Assembly: GCF_001949145.1 (NCBI RefSeq)
Contig: NW_019091708.1
Coordinates: forward strand, 4,291-45,331
Direction of reading: 5' to 3'
Source: Acanthaster planci
Taxonomy: Eukaryota; Echinodermata; Asteroidea; Valvatida; Acanthasteridae
Length of the DNA: 41,041 bases
Position numbers and translations under genes: made by a program. The notes below the pieces were generated by a model. The model worked only from the letters and a program-made list of their open reading frames with translations, was not told the origin of the DNA and searched no databases. This document shows positions 39,401-40,983 of the stretch, one piece after another (within the stretch, counting starts at the first letter, position 1; every line of letters begins with the position of its first letter).

Positions 39401-40983
39401 TGACTGTGATAGTAGGAAACAGTTCCGGTTCTTGGATATTTCTGGCCTGAAAAAATGTTTGAGGTAAACGTTTACGTATCTAAAAAAAATCCTGTTTAAA
39501 TTCCGTACACAGAATAAAACTAAATGTGCTTGGTTTTTCTATTTGTATCTGTCTGACAGCTAGGAGATCTGATACCGATTTCTCGACCATGCACTATACT
39601 CATTTGTGGGGAGGATGGAATTATTATAACTCAGGAGACCCAGTGTAACCGGACGTGTCCTAATGTAAGTAAACAAAACGGCACGTGGGAATGCGAAATC
39701 ACACAGGATATCAAGAACATACCTTTGTCAAAAAATGAGAGTATCACACTCTATTATGTAGTCACAACAAAGAAAAAGCATATTTTGTTGCTGTGGATTG
39801 TGTGCATGCTCAGTCCGCAATCAATTGGCAGAGTAACTTTTGCCAGAGTAACTGGCACATTATTAAAAAAAAACAGCACGCAAGAAACCGAGCGGGACTA
39901 ATCAAGACAACTTAACCCTCAAAAAGCTTGACTATTTAGCCGATCTCACAGGGGGCCGATTCCTTCTCCCTAAGAATTCGGCTTTGTCCAGTCGATATAG
40001 TGGAACTTAGCGTGCATGTAACCACTCTTTATTAAAAATGTGACGCTTGAAGTCGATCAACATATGATTTTGTTGTTACGGTCATTTGAAGTTCGAGGCT
40101 CTATGCGTACCAGCCTGTGTGCAATTAGCATGACAGTGGACAAAGTTTTCGGCTGACCTGTCTGGGAAAAACTGGCAACTGGACAGGAATGGTATATTCA
40201 ATTTTCACAAACTTTTTCACAAAATGACTGCACAGAAGTTACTCTAAAACTCCTAACGGCTCAGCTCCTCAAAATTATGCACTACGGCGATATGGAGTAA
40301 ATGTTGGGGGGGCATTCTAACCCCGGCTCTTTAAGGGTTAATCTACAACTGTTATAAATGTGTGTTCTCCTTGTGTTTTTATCAGGGGAAACTAGTAGAA
40401 GTGAGCCCAGACAAGTGCTGTCCTGCTTGTGGTAAGCTCAGCTGAATAACAAAAATATTGACTGCAACAATGACAAGCACATGTGTTTGAGTGGTGATAC
40501 ATGTTTTCCCCTTGTGTTGTTTGCGTCGTTTTCCAATCACTACAATTCTGACACTATTTCCACAAATAATATCCCACAAACCTTTCAAAATTAAGGAGTA
40601 AAAGGAAACGGCCGCCTGCACTGAGCCACTGTTTCTTTCTTTTAATCCACACAGTTCCCGACGGAGAAGATTGCTTCCACAGAAAGCACCCGAATTATGT
40701 CGTTATCGACGATTGCTTGTCCGAGGGACGCATCCCTTACACGGACTGCGAGGGGGCCTGTCCATCCAACAGCCGCATCACTATTTTGCCAGACGCCCAC
40801 ATCAGTTTCAACTGCGGTTGCTGCAAACCCAAACAGCTTGAGCAGAACTACGTCAAGATGAAATGTAACAACGATACCGAGTTTTACCATCCGTACTATG
40901 AGATCAAGGACTGCACATGCCAATCCTGCGAATACGATCCCATGCAGAACCTGGTTGTGAACGCGTTTGTGCTGAATCCGTAA
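238..40983 (+). CDS. Partial gene: large secreted gel-forming-type mucin, 3' portion (about 62 exons)
   Basis: Single multi-exon gene read from splice sites and frame continuity; the coordinates include introns. Joined exons give about 3,700 residues. Domain order: PTS cassettes, discoidin-like, PTS, discoidin-like, PTS, WxxW, TIL, VWC, TIL, VWC, VWC, PTS, two unknown Cys-rich modules with PTS, long PTS, divergent discoidin-like, PTS, discoidin-like, PTS array, VWC, CTCK, stop. Thr/Ser/Pro stretches are the usual carriers of mucin-type O-glycans; WxxW, TIL, VWC and CTCK belong to the VWF/gel-forming mucin/hemolectin/SCO-spondin group. The product should be secreted and disulfide-linked through the C-terminal knot. 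No VWD or C8 domain is visible here; they would be expected upstream if this is a true gel-forming mucin. Start, signal peptide and promoter are outside the window. Introns of 300-700 bases not listed separately showed no recognisable feature. More than one gene cannot be fully excluded, but no internal start, terminal exon or polyadenylation signal was seen. Confidence 0.85.
415..1182 (+). other. Intron 1, no gene; duplicated intronic sequence
   Basis: AT-rich. The part from about 836 to 960 resembles 5460-5580 upstream of exon 10 (shared ACACTTCGTCTGT and GACTGAGTC blocks). The part just after the donor resembles the intron after exon 11. No other feature seen. Confidence 0.7.
1183..1368 (+). 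CDS. Exon 2: PTS cassette, type II (62 codons)
   Basis: Acceptor ACGCAG, donor GTGAAT, phase 1-1. Begins EASTTEASTT, has the type II core TSTVPSTTAPPSTTEEVTT and ends EGSTTG. Tyr in the VYTTTPE motif is a type II marker shared with exons 4, 10, 12 and 14. Confidence 0.85.
1537..1749 (+). CDS. Exon 3: PTS cassette, type I, expanded (71 codons)
   Basis: Acceptor GATAG, donor GTATTT, phase 1-1. Contains four consecutive six-residue units of the form (A/T/V)QPSTT, against two in exon 1, so the exon grew by internal repeat expansion. Confidence 0.85.
1843..2019 (+). CDS. Exon 4: PTS cassette, type II (59 codons)
   Basis: Acceptor TTTCAG, donor GTAAAG, phase 1-1. Type II core STTVTSTVPSTTAAP, VYTTTPE and ESTT end. 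The last exon base is A rather than the usual G, so the split codon is not Gly at this junction. Confidence 0.82.
2318..2479 (+). CDS. Exon 5: PTS cassette, type I (54 codons)
   Basis: Acceptor CCTCAG, donor GTAAGG, phase 1-1. Begins EAPSTTEVTTTRLST, contains EPSTTEEVTTTV and TTPEATTKETTT. It directly precedes the first discoidin-like exon. Confidence 0.85.
3059..3520 (+). CDS. Exon 6: discoidin-like (F5/8 type C-like) domain, copy 1
   Basis: One exon of 154 codons, phase 1-1, acceptor ATCTCAG, donor GTACTT. A short linker (STTPEE) leads to a first Cys about residue 14. The last Cys sits in YKVIFNGC near the end; there are only these two cysteines. Between them lie WWRP, GSYLEVTF, ITSVII, DITVAFK, an IFTGQTD block, VTGIKVSI and the NGC end. 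This order resembles F5/8 type C domains, where the first and last Cys pair, a strand of the form WLEIDL is followed by an ITQG-type turn, and the domain closes with a FGC-like strand. Exons 16 and 41 are close paralogues. The family call is by motif order, without an alignment search. Such domains often bind glycans or lipids; function here is unknown. Confidence 0.72.
3854..3901 (+). CDS. Exon 7: very short PTS exon (16 codons)
   Basis: Reads TTTEAPSTTKAPSTTG, phase 1-1, donor GTATGC. The acceptor is an AAGCAG tandem (NAG NAG): using the first AG would add one Ala without changing frame. Confidence 0.72.
4460..4630 (+). CDS. Exon 8: PTS cassette, type II-like (57 codons)
   Basis: Acceptor TAACAG, donor GTATCT, phase 1-1. 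Begins ELTTKISTTLKTTTPSTTAAP, with STTEKVSTTVTSTVTP. More divergent than neighbouring type II exons. Confidence 0.8.
4894..5070 (+). CDS. Exon 9: PTS cassette, type I (59 codons)
   Basis: Acceptor CCCTAG, donor GTAAGA, phase 1-1. Pattern PPSTTEKTTTRVSTTEAPS, two QPSTT units, then EVTTVISTTPEST. Confidence 0.85.
5641..5829 (+). CDS. Exon 10: PTS cassette, type II (63 codons)
   Basis: Acceptor AATACAG, donor GTGAGG, phase 1-1. Reads VASTTAATTTVSTTVV then TSTVPSSTAAPSTTEEVT. Nearly identical to exon 12; together with exon 11 it forms a roughly 1.05-kb unit duplicated downstream as exons 12-13. Confidence 0.87.
6156..6332 (+). CDS. Exon 11: PTS cassette, type I (59 codons)
   Basis: Acceptor CCATAG, donor GTAGCC, phase 1-1. 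Almost identical in sequence to exons 1 and 13, with two AQPSTT units. Confidence 0.87.
6696..6885 (+). CDS. Exon 12: PTS cassette, type II, carrying a +1 frameshift
   Basis: Copy of exon 10 with one extra T (ACCACATGTGCGG against ACCACAGTGCGG) at about 6854. With the donor used by exon 10 (GTGAGG at 6886) the exon is 190 bases and exits in phase 2, which would put exon 13 out of frame and reach a stop within it. The extra T also creates a possible GT at 6855 (GTGCGG). Splicing there gives 159 bases, exits in phase 1 and restores the frame. Sequencing error, a real allele, exon skipping or the alternative donor are all possible. Confidence 0.7.
7175..7351 (+). CDS. Exon 13: PTS cassette, type I (59 codons)
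   Basis: Acceptor CTCTAG, donor GTACCG, phase 1-1. Duplicate of exon 11 with a few substitutions (KAPLTT in place of KAPSTT). Confidence 0.86.
7352..8530 (+). other. Intron 13 (1.2 kb), nothing recognised
   Basis: AT-rich; contains a T-run next to a G-run near 8001-8018. No exon with consistent splice sites and no repeat structure recognised. Confidence 0.6.
8531..8719 (+). CDS. Exon 14: PTS cassette, type II (63 codons)
   Basis: Acceptor ATATCAG, donor GTAAAA, phase 1-1. Begins EASTTAARTTSVSTTVTY, includes VPSTTATPSTTEEVTTTVVY and ends EESTTG. Confidence 0.86.
9229..9393 (+). CDS. Exon 15: PTS cassette, type I (55 codons)
   Basis: Acceptor GTGTAG, donor GTGGAA, phase 1-1. Begins EAPSTTERRTTRLSTTVTP, with QPSTTEKVTTTVV and TSPEATTKETTT. 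Confidence 0.83.
9920..10381 (+). CDS. Exon 16: discoidin-like (F5/8 type C-like) domain, copy 2
   Basis: Same length as copy 1 (154 codons), phase 1-1, acceptor TTTTCAG, donor GTATGA. A proline run (TPPPPSTTPEE) precedes the first Cys. Conserved blocks: TYQPVAVTREESDSES, WWRPINPPDD, GSYLEATFSPRV, TSVIIKTE, DVTVAFKFQPGDR, a GTFDGK loop, and YKVIFNGCEE at the end. Only two cysteines, first and last, as in copy 1. Strong similarity outside strand cores suggests relatively recent duplication. Confidence 0.72.
10870..11088 (+). CDS. Exon 17: PTS cassette, long and divergent (73 codons)
   Basis: Acceptor ACAACAG, donor GTAAAG, phase 1-1. Begins GETTTAAPTTEASTTEAST, contains KESTTKEITEVTTVTST and ends VPSTTG. 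The polypyrimidine tract before the acceptor is weak. Confidence 0.76.
11587..12000 (+). CDS. Exon 18: WxxW (CysD-type) domain plus PTS linker
   Basis: 138 codons, phase 1-1, acceptor CTACCAG, donor GTAAGC. Begins ECIPRYEKECTWTEWLDD: the WTEW is the WxxW signature of the Mucin-2 WxxW/CysD family (a WxxW sequence is also a C-mannosylation motif). Further conserved features are ELISELRQLYSFC, the Cys in DIRCA, SCSRAEGLRC, the FPRRCLDY block and a LQCCHD pair ending in YYGC. About ten cysteines, as expected for the family. The last 30 residues (PTTPEASTTVIPSTT) are an O-glycosylation-type linker. In vertebrate mucins this domain alternates with PTS and mediates non-covalent contacts in the gel; here only one copy occurs. 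Confidence 0.88.
12280..12497 (+). CDS. Exon 19: TIL domain 1, entering a VWC domain
   Basis: Enters in phase 1 (acceptor TTTTGCAG) and exits in phase 0 (donor GTGAAA). TIL pattern: DHCPDELVYKDCSCHLDC, then DCDRSTCVPGCSCPDG, and CIKKEKCPC. It ends in YFNGQFYQ, the typical start of a VWC domain (Cys-x-x-NG-x-x-Y). NNT before Cys is a possible N-glycosylation site. TIL domains normally follow VWD-C8 units, but no VWD is present here. Confidence 0.88.
12911..13073 (+). CDS. Exon 20: VWC domain 1, second part
   Basis: Phase 0 in (acceptor CATCGAAG), phase 1 out (donor GTAGAA). Reads YGETVIIDDCHSAICDQS and ends with ECCKCVP, the CCxxC closing motif of VWC. It joins exon 19 in frame to make a complete VWC module. 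Confidence 0.86.
13678..13844 (+). CDS. Exon 21: TIL domain 2
   Basis: Phase 1 in, phase 0 out (donor GTAAGT). The acceptor is placed at TTTAAG so that the exon starts D-C-R-P and keeps the first TIL cysteine; the downstream TGCAG would lose it and change frame. Pattern CRPMEYQECACNRTC, VPGCSCPQGQYWDGEKC, DCLCEYLDHY. NRT is a potential N-glycosylation site. Confidence 0.86.
14081..14191 (+). CDS. Exon 22: VWC domain 2, middle part
   Basis: Phase 0-0, acceptor GTGAAG, donor GTAAGT. Reads NDTVWYEEECIMCKW, then CNVSCGEYCHIPSC. The WYEEECIMC stretch matches the W-x(3-4)-C-x-x-C core of VWC. Two possible N-glycosylation sites (NDT, NVS). Confidence 0.84.
14670..14727 (+). CDS. Exon 23: VWC domain 2, last part
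   Basis: Phase 0 in (acceptor CAACAG), phase 1 out (donor GTATAT). Reads EKLVNEFPNDRICCHCVPI; CCHC is the VWC closing motif. Only 58 bases. Confidence 0.82.
15111..15154 (+). CDS. Exon 24: VWC domain 3, first part (micro-exon)
   Basis: 44 bases, phase 1 in (acceptor TTATAG), phase 0 out (donor GTGCGT). Reads DGCRFEHDPPLVYRK, the first Cys and Tyr of a VWC domain. Supported mainly by frame and by completing the module formed with exons 25 and 26. Confidence 0.78.
15395..15499 (+). CDS. Exon 25: VWC domain 3, core
   Basis: Phase 0-0, acceptor TTTAG, donor GTAAGA. Reads IGETWSPNKCTVCVCEES, the classic VWC motif W-x(4)-C-x-x-C-x-C, then VCNVTQCGDLTCPN. NVT is a potential N-glycosylation site. 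Confidence 0.87.
15500..16690 (+). other. Intron 25 (1.2 kb), nothing recognised
   Basis: AT-rich intron inside VWC domain 3. No transposon ends, RNA gene or alternative exon recognised. Confidence 0.55.
16691..16727 (+). CDS. Exon 26: VWC domain 3, last part (micro-exon)
   Basis: 37 bases, phase 0 in (acceptor CTTACAG), phase 1 out (donor GTAAGT). Reads PIHDPNICCPFC, the CCxxC closing motif. Completes the domain started in exons 24-25. Confidence 0.8.
16849..16956 (+). CDS. Exon 27: short PTS linker exon (36 codons)
   Basis: Acceptor GAATAG; reads PPSTTPATTTPFVSTEAPT, then TTTQPTTPLSTTPGKP. The donor is taken as GTACAG at 16957 because this keeps phase 1 and gives an Ile codon with exon 28. 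The frame would otherwise reach TAA at 16965. The donor is weak, so the 3' boundary is less certain. Confidence 0.7.
16957..17749 (+). other. Intron 27, with a GC-richer pocket and a hairpin
   Basis: Mostly AT-rich, but about 17235-17510 is visibly more GC-rich. GCCGACGT at 17259-17266 pairs with ACGTCGGC at 17290-17297 (8-bp perfect stem, 23-base loop). The short open frame through it is not recognisable. Confidence 0.5.
17750..18015 (+). CDS. Exon 28: unrecognised Cys-rich module A, first part (TIL-like?)
   Basis: Phase 1 in, phase 0 out (donor GTGAGT). Begins ICPDYCHVDKEIECDEQYY; includes DKDCKCKDGYSKDG, HYGTYMCVRLKENCDC and ends GNYHE. Spacing resembles a degenerate TIL domain (C-x-C followed by a G-rich turn, then C-x-C), but cysteines are fewer and about 30 charged or aromatic residues are inserted. 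It is paralogous to exon 32: both share C-x(3)-C-H-V, C-x-C-x-K/T-x-GY and Y-M-C-V. Function unknown. Confidence 0.74.
18129..18808 (+). mobile_element. Foldback MITE-like element, copy A (680 bp)
   Basis: Begins CACGGGGTGGCTTTAAAAAA and ends TTTTTTAAAGATACACTG, flanked by TA on both sides (18127-18128 and 18809-18810). The outer 200 bases or so of each side are inverted copies: for example TTAATGGACC and GCTTTGCACCA near 18311-18340 recur as TGGTGCAAAGC and GGTCCATTA near 18611-18643. Copy B lies at 37985-38612. No transposase frame. TA duplication and ends suggest a Tc1/mariner-type non-autonomous element; strand is arbitrary. Confidence 0.78.
19012..19126 (+). CDS. Exon 29: module A, second part (short VWC/TILa-like)
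   Basis: Phase 0 in (acceptor TTTTCAG), phase 1 out (donor GTATGA). Reads EGYSHIKGDCENCTCLY, then YGFVCVYDSNLPTCI. G-D-C-x-x-C-x-C followed by V-C-V and a final Cys matches the N-terminal half of VWC/TILa-type segments. NCT is a possible N-glycosylation site. Paralogue of exon 33. Confidence 0.8.
19423..19500 (+). CDS. Exon 30: short PTS linker exon with GC donor (26 codons)
   Basis: Acceptor ATTACAG; reads VTTPAPTTEKPTTIQGPTT and ends APSTTTG. The donor is AG|GCAAGT, a canonical GC-AG intron; no GT lies at this position and phase 1 is kept. Confidence 0.78.
19932..19976 (+). CDS. Exon 31: micro PTS exon (15 codons)
   Basis: Acceptor ATTACAG, donor GTAATA, phase 1-1. Reads VTRAPSTTPYTTPYP. 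Supported by good splice sites and frame only. Confidence 0.68.
20322..20623 (+). CDS. Exon 32: unrecognised Cys-rich module B, first part
   Basis: Phase 1 in (acceptor CCTACAG), phase 0 out (donor GTAATT). Begins EICHDNCHVVKPIPCKYQ; includes SPCNCTKGYLRDYGGDL, SWETYMCVKIEQPC and CVYENKTYG. Paralogue of exon 28 with the same cysteine order. The end (C-x-Y-E-N-K-T-Y-G) looks like the opening of a VWC domain. Possible N-glycosylation at NCT, NGT and NKT. TIL-like by spacing only; function unknown. Confidence 0.76.
20807..20927 (+). CDS. Exon 33: module B, second part (short VWC/TILa-like)
   Basis: Phase 0 in (acceptor TTTCAG), phase 1 out (donor GTGAAC). Reads PGDEVIEDCKRCVCKLVF, then YKMVCVPIPGCTTTP. 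PGDEV-x(3)-C-x-x-C-x-C is the VWC/TILa opening. Paralogue of exon 29. Confidence 0.82.
21232..22002 (+). CDS. Exon 34: long PTS exon with tandem repeats (257 codons)
   Basis: Largest exon here, phase 1-1, acceptor ATACCAG, donor GTAGAA. Begins GVTTTVVTTRTTPVVTTTQ, then many 12-residue units of the type STTAPPSTTVIR or STTAPPSTTVIK with periodic Phe-Arg, Ile-Arg and Ile-Lys residues. Unlike other cassettes it is rich in Pro and carries regularly spaced basic residues. Minus-strand open frame over the same span is a shadow. Ends EQTTAAVTTHK. Confidence 0.85.
21569..21890 (+). repeat. Coding minisatellite, 90-bp higher-order repeat
   Basis: ACGGTAATTAG occurs at 21621, 21711 and 21801, exactly 90 bases apart, each starting a 30-residue unit built from two 12-residue units (VIR and VIK forms) plus a six-residue spacer. 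Degenerate units flank it. Length is a multiple of three, so copy-number change keeps the frame. Confidence 0.85.
22003..22818 (+). other. Intron 34 (0.8 kb), nothing recognised
   Basis: AT-rich; a short open frame at 22451-22708 has no recognisable protein features and lacks supporting splice sites. Confidence 0.55.
22819..23072 (+). CDS. Exon 35: divergent discoidin-like domain, first part
   Basis: Phase 1 in (acceptor ACCTAG), phase 0 out (donor GTAGGC). Begins EECLESLTELGVDEMWAISD; includes LYGPHDDWKV, EIRGIRIRGMVTLHLEV and SYGVNRSLDFLQM. First Cys at residue 3. Strand order fits the discoidin-like exons 6, 16 and 41, but here a phase-0 intron splits the domain. NRS is a potential N-glycosylation site. 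Confidence 0.68.
23340..23487 (+). CDS. Exon 36: divergent discoidin-like domain, last part
   Basis: Phase 0 in (acceptor TATGTAG), phase 1 out (donor GTAGGT). Reads DLSIQLIEDQSIDVIFTEP, LRFVTDLDFRLKRKP and LQLDYLGCVE. The final LDYLGC parallels VIFNGC in exons 6, 16 and 41 and the Cys-terminated last strand of F5/8C domains. Confidence 0.7.
23837..23881 (+). CDS. Exon 37: micro PTS exon (15 codons)
   Basis: Acceptor CCTTAG, donor GTTTGT, phase 1-1. Reads PLPGTTPFASTESTTG including the split codons. Supported by frame and by joining exon 36 (C plus CA gives Pro). Confidence 0.66.
23882..25328 (+). other. Intron 37 (1.45 kb), nothing recognised
   Basis: AT-rich. Several short open frames on both strands lack splice sites in phase and recognisable domains. 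No inverted repeats noticed. Confidence 0.5.
25329..25466 (+). CDS. Exon 38: PTS cassette, short (46 codons)
   Basis: Acceptor ATTGCAG, donor GTTAGT, phase 1-1. Begins EEPTTTVTTTELLTTEGST, contains TTVVTTTPQATTTEVTT. Intermediate between types I and II. Confidence 0.8.
25860..26057 (+). CDS. Exon 39: PTS cassette, possibly fused (66 codons)
   Basis: Acceptor TCTGCAG, donor GTTATT, phase 1-1. Begins ETPSTTEAISTTVTTRETT. An internal TTGAPSTT looks like the end of one cassette (TTG) read straight into the start of another (APSTT), and the exon lacks the middle of a standard cassette. Ends EATTRPTG. Confidence 0.82.
26194..26355 (+). CDS. Exon 40: PTS cassette, type I (54 codons)
   Basis: Acceptor ACACCAG, donor GTGATA, phase 1-1. 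Reads EAPSTTEKATTRVSTTKAPS, then EEVTTTVVSTTPELTTTETT. Precedes the third close discoidin-like exon, as exons 5 and 15 precede the first and second. Confidence 0.85.
26544..27011 (+). CDS. Exon 41: discoidin-like (F5/8 type C-like) domain, copy 3
   Basis: 156 codons, phase 1-1, acceptor GGCAG, donor GTAAGC. Starts EVTTRLPPTTTPEECAEDLD; then LTSVTVTRFNPDTDANMTPG, LWSPSSPP, GSYLQAEFTPRARLTSVIIK, GEIRVAFMIQ, VFVGNTGSKIRLPPD and YQVIFNGCGEH. Two cysteines, first and last. More divergent than copies 1 and 2 (WWRP replaced by LWSP). NMT is a potential N-glycosylation site. Confidence 0.72.
27313..27498 (+). CDS. Exon 42: PTS cassette, type II (62 codons)
   Basis: Acceptor TATTAG, donor GTGGGT, phase 1-1. 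Reads VPTTEASTTIVSTVATTTVP, then STTAAPSTTEEVTTTTL. Resembles exons 8 and 17 in following a discoidin-like exon. Confidence 0.82.
27535..29374 (+). mobile_element. 1.84-kb inverted-repeat-bounded insertion in intron 42
   Basis: The left end AATATAGGTTTTCCTGGCCA (27535-27554) is matched in inverted form at 29355-29374. The pairing continues inward, with a gap, at GCAATAACGAGCATT (about 27645-27659) against AATGCTCCTATTGC (about 29317-29330). Terminal TATA or TA may be the target duplication. No coding frame for a transposase; probably a non-autonomous DNA transposon or the remains of one. Strand is arbitrary. Confidence 0.6.
28474..28827. repeat. Inner inverted repeat pair
   Basis: The arm CACCTCCGTCTATGATAGAC with adjoining GGCCGTT (28475-28501) matches the reverse complement of AATGGCCGTCCATAGCTGAC with adjoining GGAGGGC (28801-28827). 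It lies within the 1.84-kb insertion and may be a nested small element. Confidence 0.5.
29620..29781 (+). CDS. Exon 43: PTS cassette, type I (54 codons)
   Basis: Acceptor TTAACAG, donor GTAATC, phase 1-1. Reads EAPSTKETTTVRVSTTEAPS, then TTTSPSTTEEVTTTVVSTTP and a VRSTTG end. Nearest relatives are the type I exons of the array that follows. Confidence 0.85.
30091..30228 (+). pseudogene. Decayed type II PTS exon (pseudo-exon)
   Basis: Matches exons 44, 46 and 50, but the acceptor AG is lost (CTGAAATTGCC instead of CTGAAGTTGCC), one A is missing in GAGAAATTACT (GAGAAAATTACT in the others) and the 3' third with the donor is absent. At about 30228 the sequence jumps to CTCATTTTCTGACG, intron sequence that normally lies downstream of the next type I exon. 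One deletion thus removed the exon end, the intron and the partner exon. Confidence 0.85.
30540..30725 (+). CDS. Exon 44: array PTS cassette, type II (62 codons)
   Basis: Acceptor CTGAAG, donor GTATGT, phase 1-1. Reads VASTTEETTTQTTTQVSTTV, then PSTTAAPTTTEKITTTI and EESTTG. Intact reference for the decayed copy at 30091. Confidence 0.87.
30946..31107 (+). CDS. Exon 45: array PTS cassette, type I (54 codons)
   Basis: Acceptor TTCTAG, donor GTATAC, phase 1-1. Reads GPPSTTETTTVRVLTTEAPS, then TTAPPSTTEEITTTVVSTTP. Confidence 0.87.
31442..31627 (+). CDS. Exon 46: array PTS cassette, type II (62 codons)
   Basis: Acceptor CTGAAG, donor GTATGT, phase 1-1. Near-identical to exon 44 with AAPLTTEKI replacing AAPTTTEKI. 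Confidence 0.87.
31835..31996 (+). CDS. Exon 47: array PTS cassette, type I (54 codons)
   Basis: Acceptor TTCCAG, donor GTAAAG, phase 1-1. Near-identical to exon 45. The intron after it (31997-32340) is almost the same as the one at 32464-32810. Confidence 0.87.
32358..32415 (+). CDS. Exon 48: array PTS cassette, type II, 5' fragment before N
   Basis: Acceptor CTGAAG; reads VASTTEETTTQTTTQVSTTV as in exons 44 and 46, then breaks at the N at 32416. The remaining two thirds and the donor are missing from the sequence, not evidently from the genome. Confidence 0.75.
32416..32416. other. Single N: probable assembly gap or collapse
   Basis: Sequence left of the N is the start of a type II exon; sequence right of it is the end of a type I exon in a different frame. 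The unit spacing is 473 instead of about 900, so about 430-440 bases (rest of type II exon, intron, start of type I exon) appear to be missing. Confidence 0.85.
32417..32463 (+). CDS. Exon 49: array PTS cassette, type I, 3' fragment after N
   Basis: Reads PEFTTTQTTTVRSTTG with donor GTAAAA, matching the ends of exons 45 and 47. The start lies in the gap represented by the N. Confidence 0.75.
32831..33016 (+). CDS. Exon 50: array PTS cassette, type II (62 codons)
   Basis: Acceptor CTGAAG, donor GTATGT, phase 1-1. Reads as exon 44 with EKVTTTIV in the centre. Confidence 0.86.
33017..33593 (+). other. Intron 50, longer and different from sister introns
   Basis: 577 bases against 207-227 for the equivalent introns after exons 44, 46 and 52. 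Its 3' end does not carry the conserved GGGTTTCTTCCAG acceptor context, so either an insertion or a different donor unit is involved. No transposon ends recognised. Confidence 0.65.
33594..33755 (+). CDS. Exon 51: array PTS cassette, type I (54 codons)
   Basis: Acceptor TTTCAG, donor GTATAA, phase 1-1. Reads GPPSTTEITTVRVSTTAAPS and EEVTTTVVSTTPESTTTQ. Confidence 0.86.
34120..34305 (+). CDS. Exon 52: array PTS cassette, type II (62 codons)
   Basis: Acceptor CTGAAG, donor GTATGT, phase 1-1. Begins AASTTEETTTQTTTQVFTTV; more substituted than exons 44-50 (VLSTTLAP, STTSPVST). Confidence 0.86.
34533..34694 (+). CDS. Exon 53: array PTS cassette, type I (54 codons)
   Basis: Acceptor TTCCAG, donor GTAATT, phase 1-1. 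Reads GPPSTTETTTVHVSTTEAPS; the second half (TPEATTKQTTTV) resembles exon 43, suggesting gene conversion or shared ancestry. Confidence 0.86.
34695..36535 (+). other. Intron 53 (1.84 kb), nothing recognised
   Basis: Contains a 114-codon open frame (35744-36088) with no recognisable domain. No terminal repeats, RNA gene or in-phase exon found. Confidence 0.5.
36536..36718 (+). CDS. Exon 54: PTS cassette, type II, diverged array member (61 codons)
   Basis: Acceptor CTGCAG, donor GTACGC, phase 1-1. Reads VFSTTGESTTQTTTQITTTV, PSTTLAPTTTEKVTTKV and EESTTG, an older relative of exons 44-52. Confidence 0.85.
37026..37220 (+). CDS. Exon 55: PTS cassette, type I (65 codons)
   Basis: Acceptor TTCCAG, donor GTAAAA, phase 1-1. 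Begins GIPSTTEVTTTRISTTETPS, with KPSTTAQPSTTALASTTKE. The last base is C, so the split codon with exon 56 is CTG (Leu). Confidence 0.84.
37314..37508 (+). CDS. Exon 56: PTS cassette with probable GC donor (65 codons)
   Basis: Acceptor GGGCAG. Reads VPTTEEGTTAIETTQRRTTV after the split codon, EEVTTTTLVTTSPEVTT and EAPSTTG. The cassette ends at ACAACAG|GCAGGC with no GT there; a GC-AG intron keeps phase 1. An alternative phase-1 GT (GTCAGA) lies about 34 bases downstream but would add a non-PTS tail. Confidence 0.75.
37691..37753 (+). CDS. Exon 57: micro PTS exon (21 codons)
   Basis: Acceptor TTCATAG, donor GTGAGT, phase 1-1. Reads ALVTTRAPSTTVRETTTVVT plus Glu. Good splice sites. Confidence 0.76.
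37985..38612 (+). mobile_element. Foldback MITE-like element, copy B (628 bp)
   Basis: Begins CAGGGTGCCTTTAAAAAGG and ends TTTTTAAAGACACCTTG, flanked by TA at 37983-37984 and 38613-38614. Terminal sequences are inverted copies and pairing continues inward (CTTGAATGTGACTAAC near 38032 with GGTAACATTCGAG near 38560). Same family and orientation as 18129-18808. Strand is arbitrary. Confidence 0.8.
38766..38888 (+). CDS. Exon 58: last PTS exon (41 codons)
   Basis: Acceptor TGTAG, donor GTACTT, phase 1-1. Reads APTTVKSTTTEKVTTPQETT, VTIKESTTEGEVTVITTT and RRTG. More charged than the earlier cassettes. The pyrimidine tract is weak. Confidence 0.76.
39047..39084 (+). CDS. Exon 59: VWC domain 4, first part (micro-exon)
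   Basis: 38 bases, phase 1 in (acceptor TTTACAG), phase 0 out (donor GTAATT). Reads VLPVCEFNGEEYQ, the C-x-x-NG-x-x-Y opening of a VWC domain. Confidence 0.8.
39560..39664 (+). CDS. Exon 60: VWC domain 4, core
   Basis: Phase 0-0, acceptor CTGACAG, donor GTAAGT; 35 codons, the same size as exon 25. Reads LGDLIPISRPCTILICGED, then CNRTCPN. C-x(4)-C replaces the usual C-x-x-C-x-C, so one core cysteine is absent. NRT is a possible N-glycosylation site. Confidence 0.78.
40386..40431 (+). CDS. Exon 61: VWC domain 4, last part
   Basis: Phase 0 in (acceptor TATCAG), phase 1 out (donor GTAAGC). Reads GKLVEVSPDKCCPAC; CCPAC is the VWC closing motif. Confidence 0.85.
40655..40983 (+). CDS. Exon 62: C-terminal cystine-knot (CTCK) domain and stop
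   Basis: Terminal exon, phase 1 in (acceptor CACACAG), 108 residues then TAA. Cysteine pattern fits CTCK: IDDC, YTDCEGAC, FNCGCC, VKMKC, and the final DCTCQSC. C-x-G-x-C and C-x-C-C are knot hallmarks. In VWF and gel-forming mucins this domain forms disulfide-linked dimers in the endoplasmic reticulum. NDT is a possible N-glycosylation site. After the last Cys, 17 residues (EYDPMQNLVVNAFVLNP) form a tail. No polyadenylation signal is seen in the remaining 58 bases. Confidence 0.92.

Noticed and set aside
39341-39410. Possible extra exon (GTGGAAGACTGCTACG) between exons 59 and 60
   Set aside because: The AG at about 39351 lacks a good pyrimidine tract, the frame meets a stop soon after, and exons 59, 60 and 61 already join in phase to a VWC-like module.
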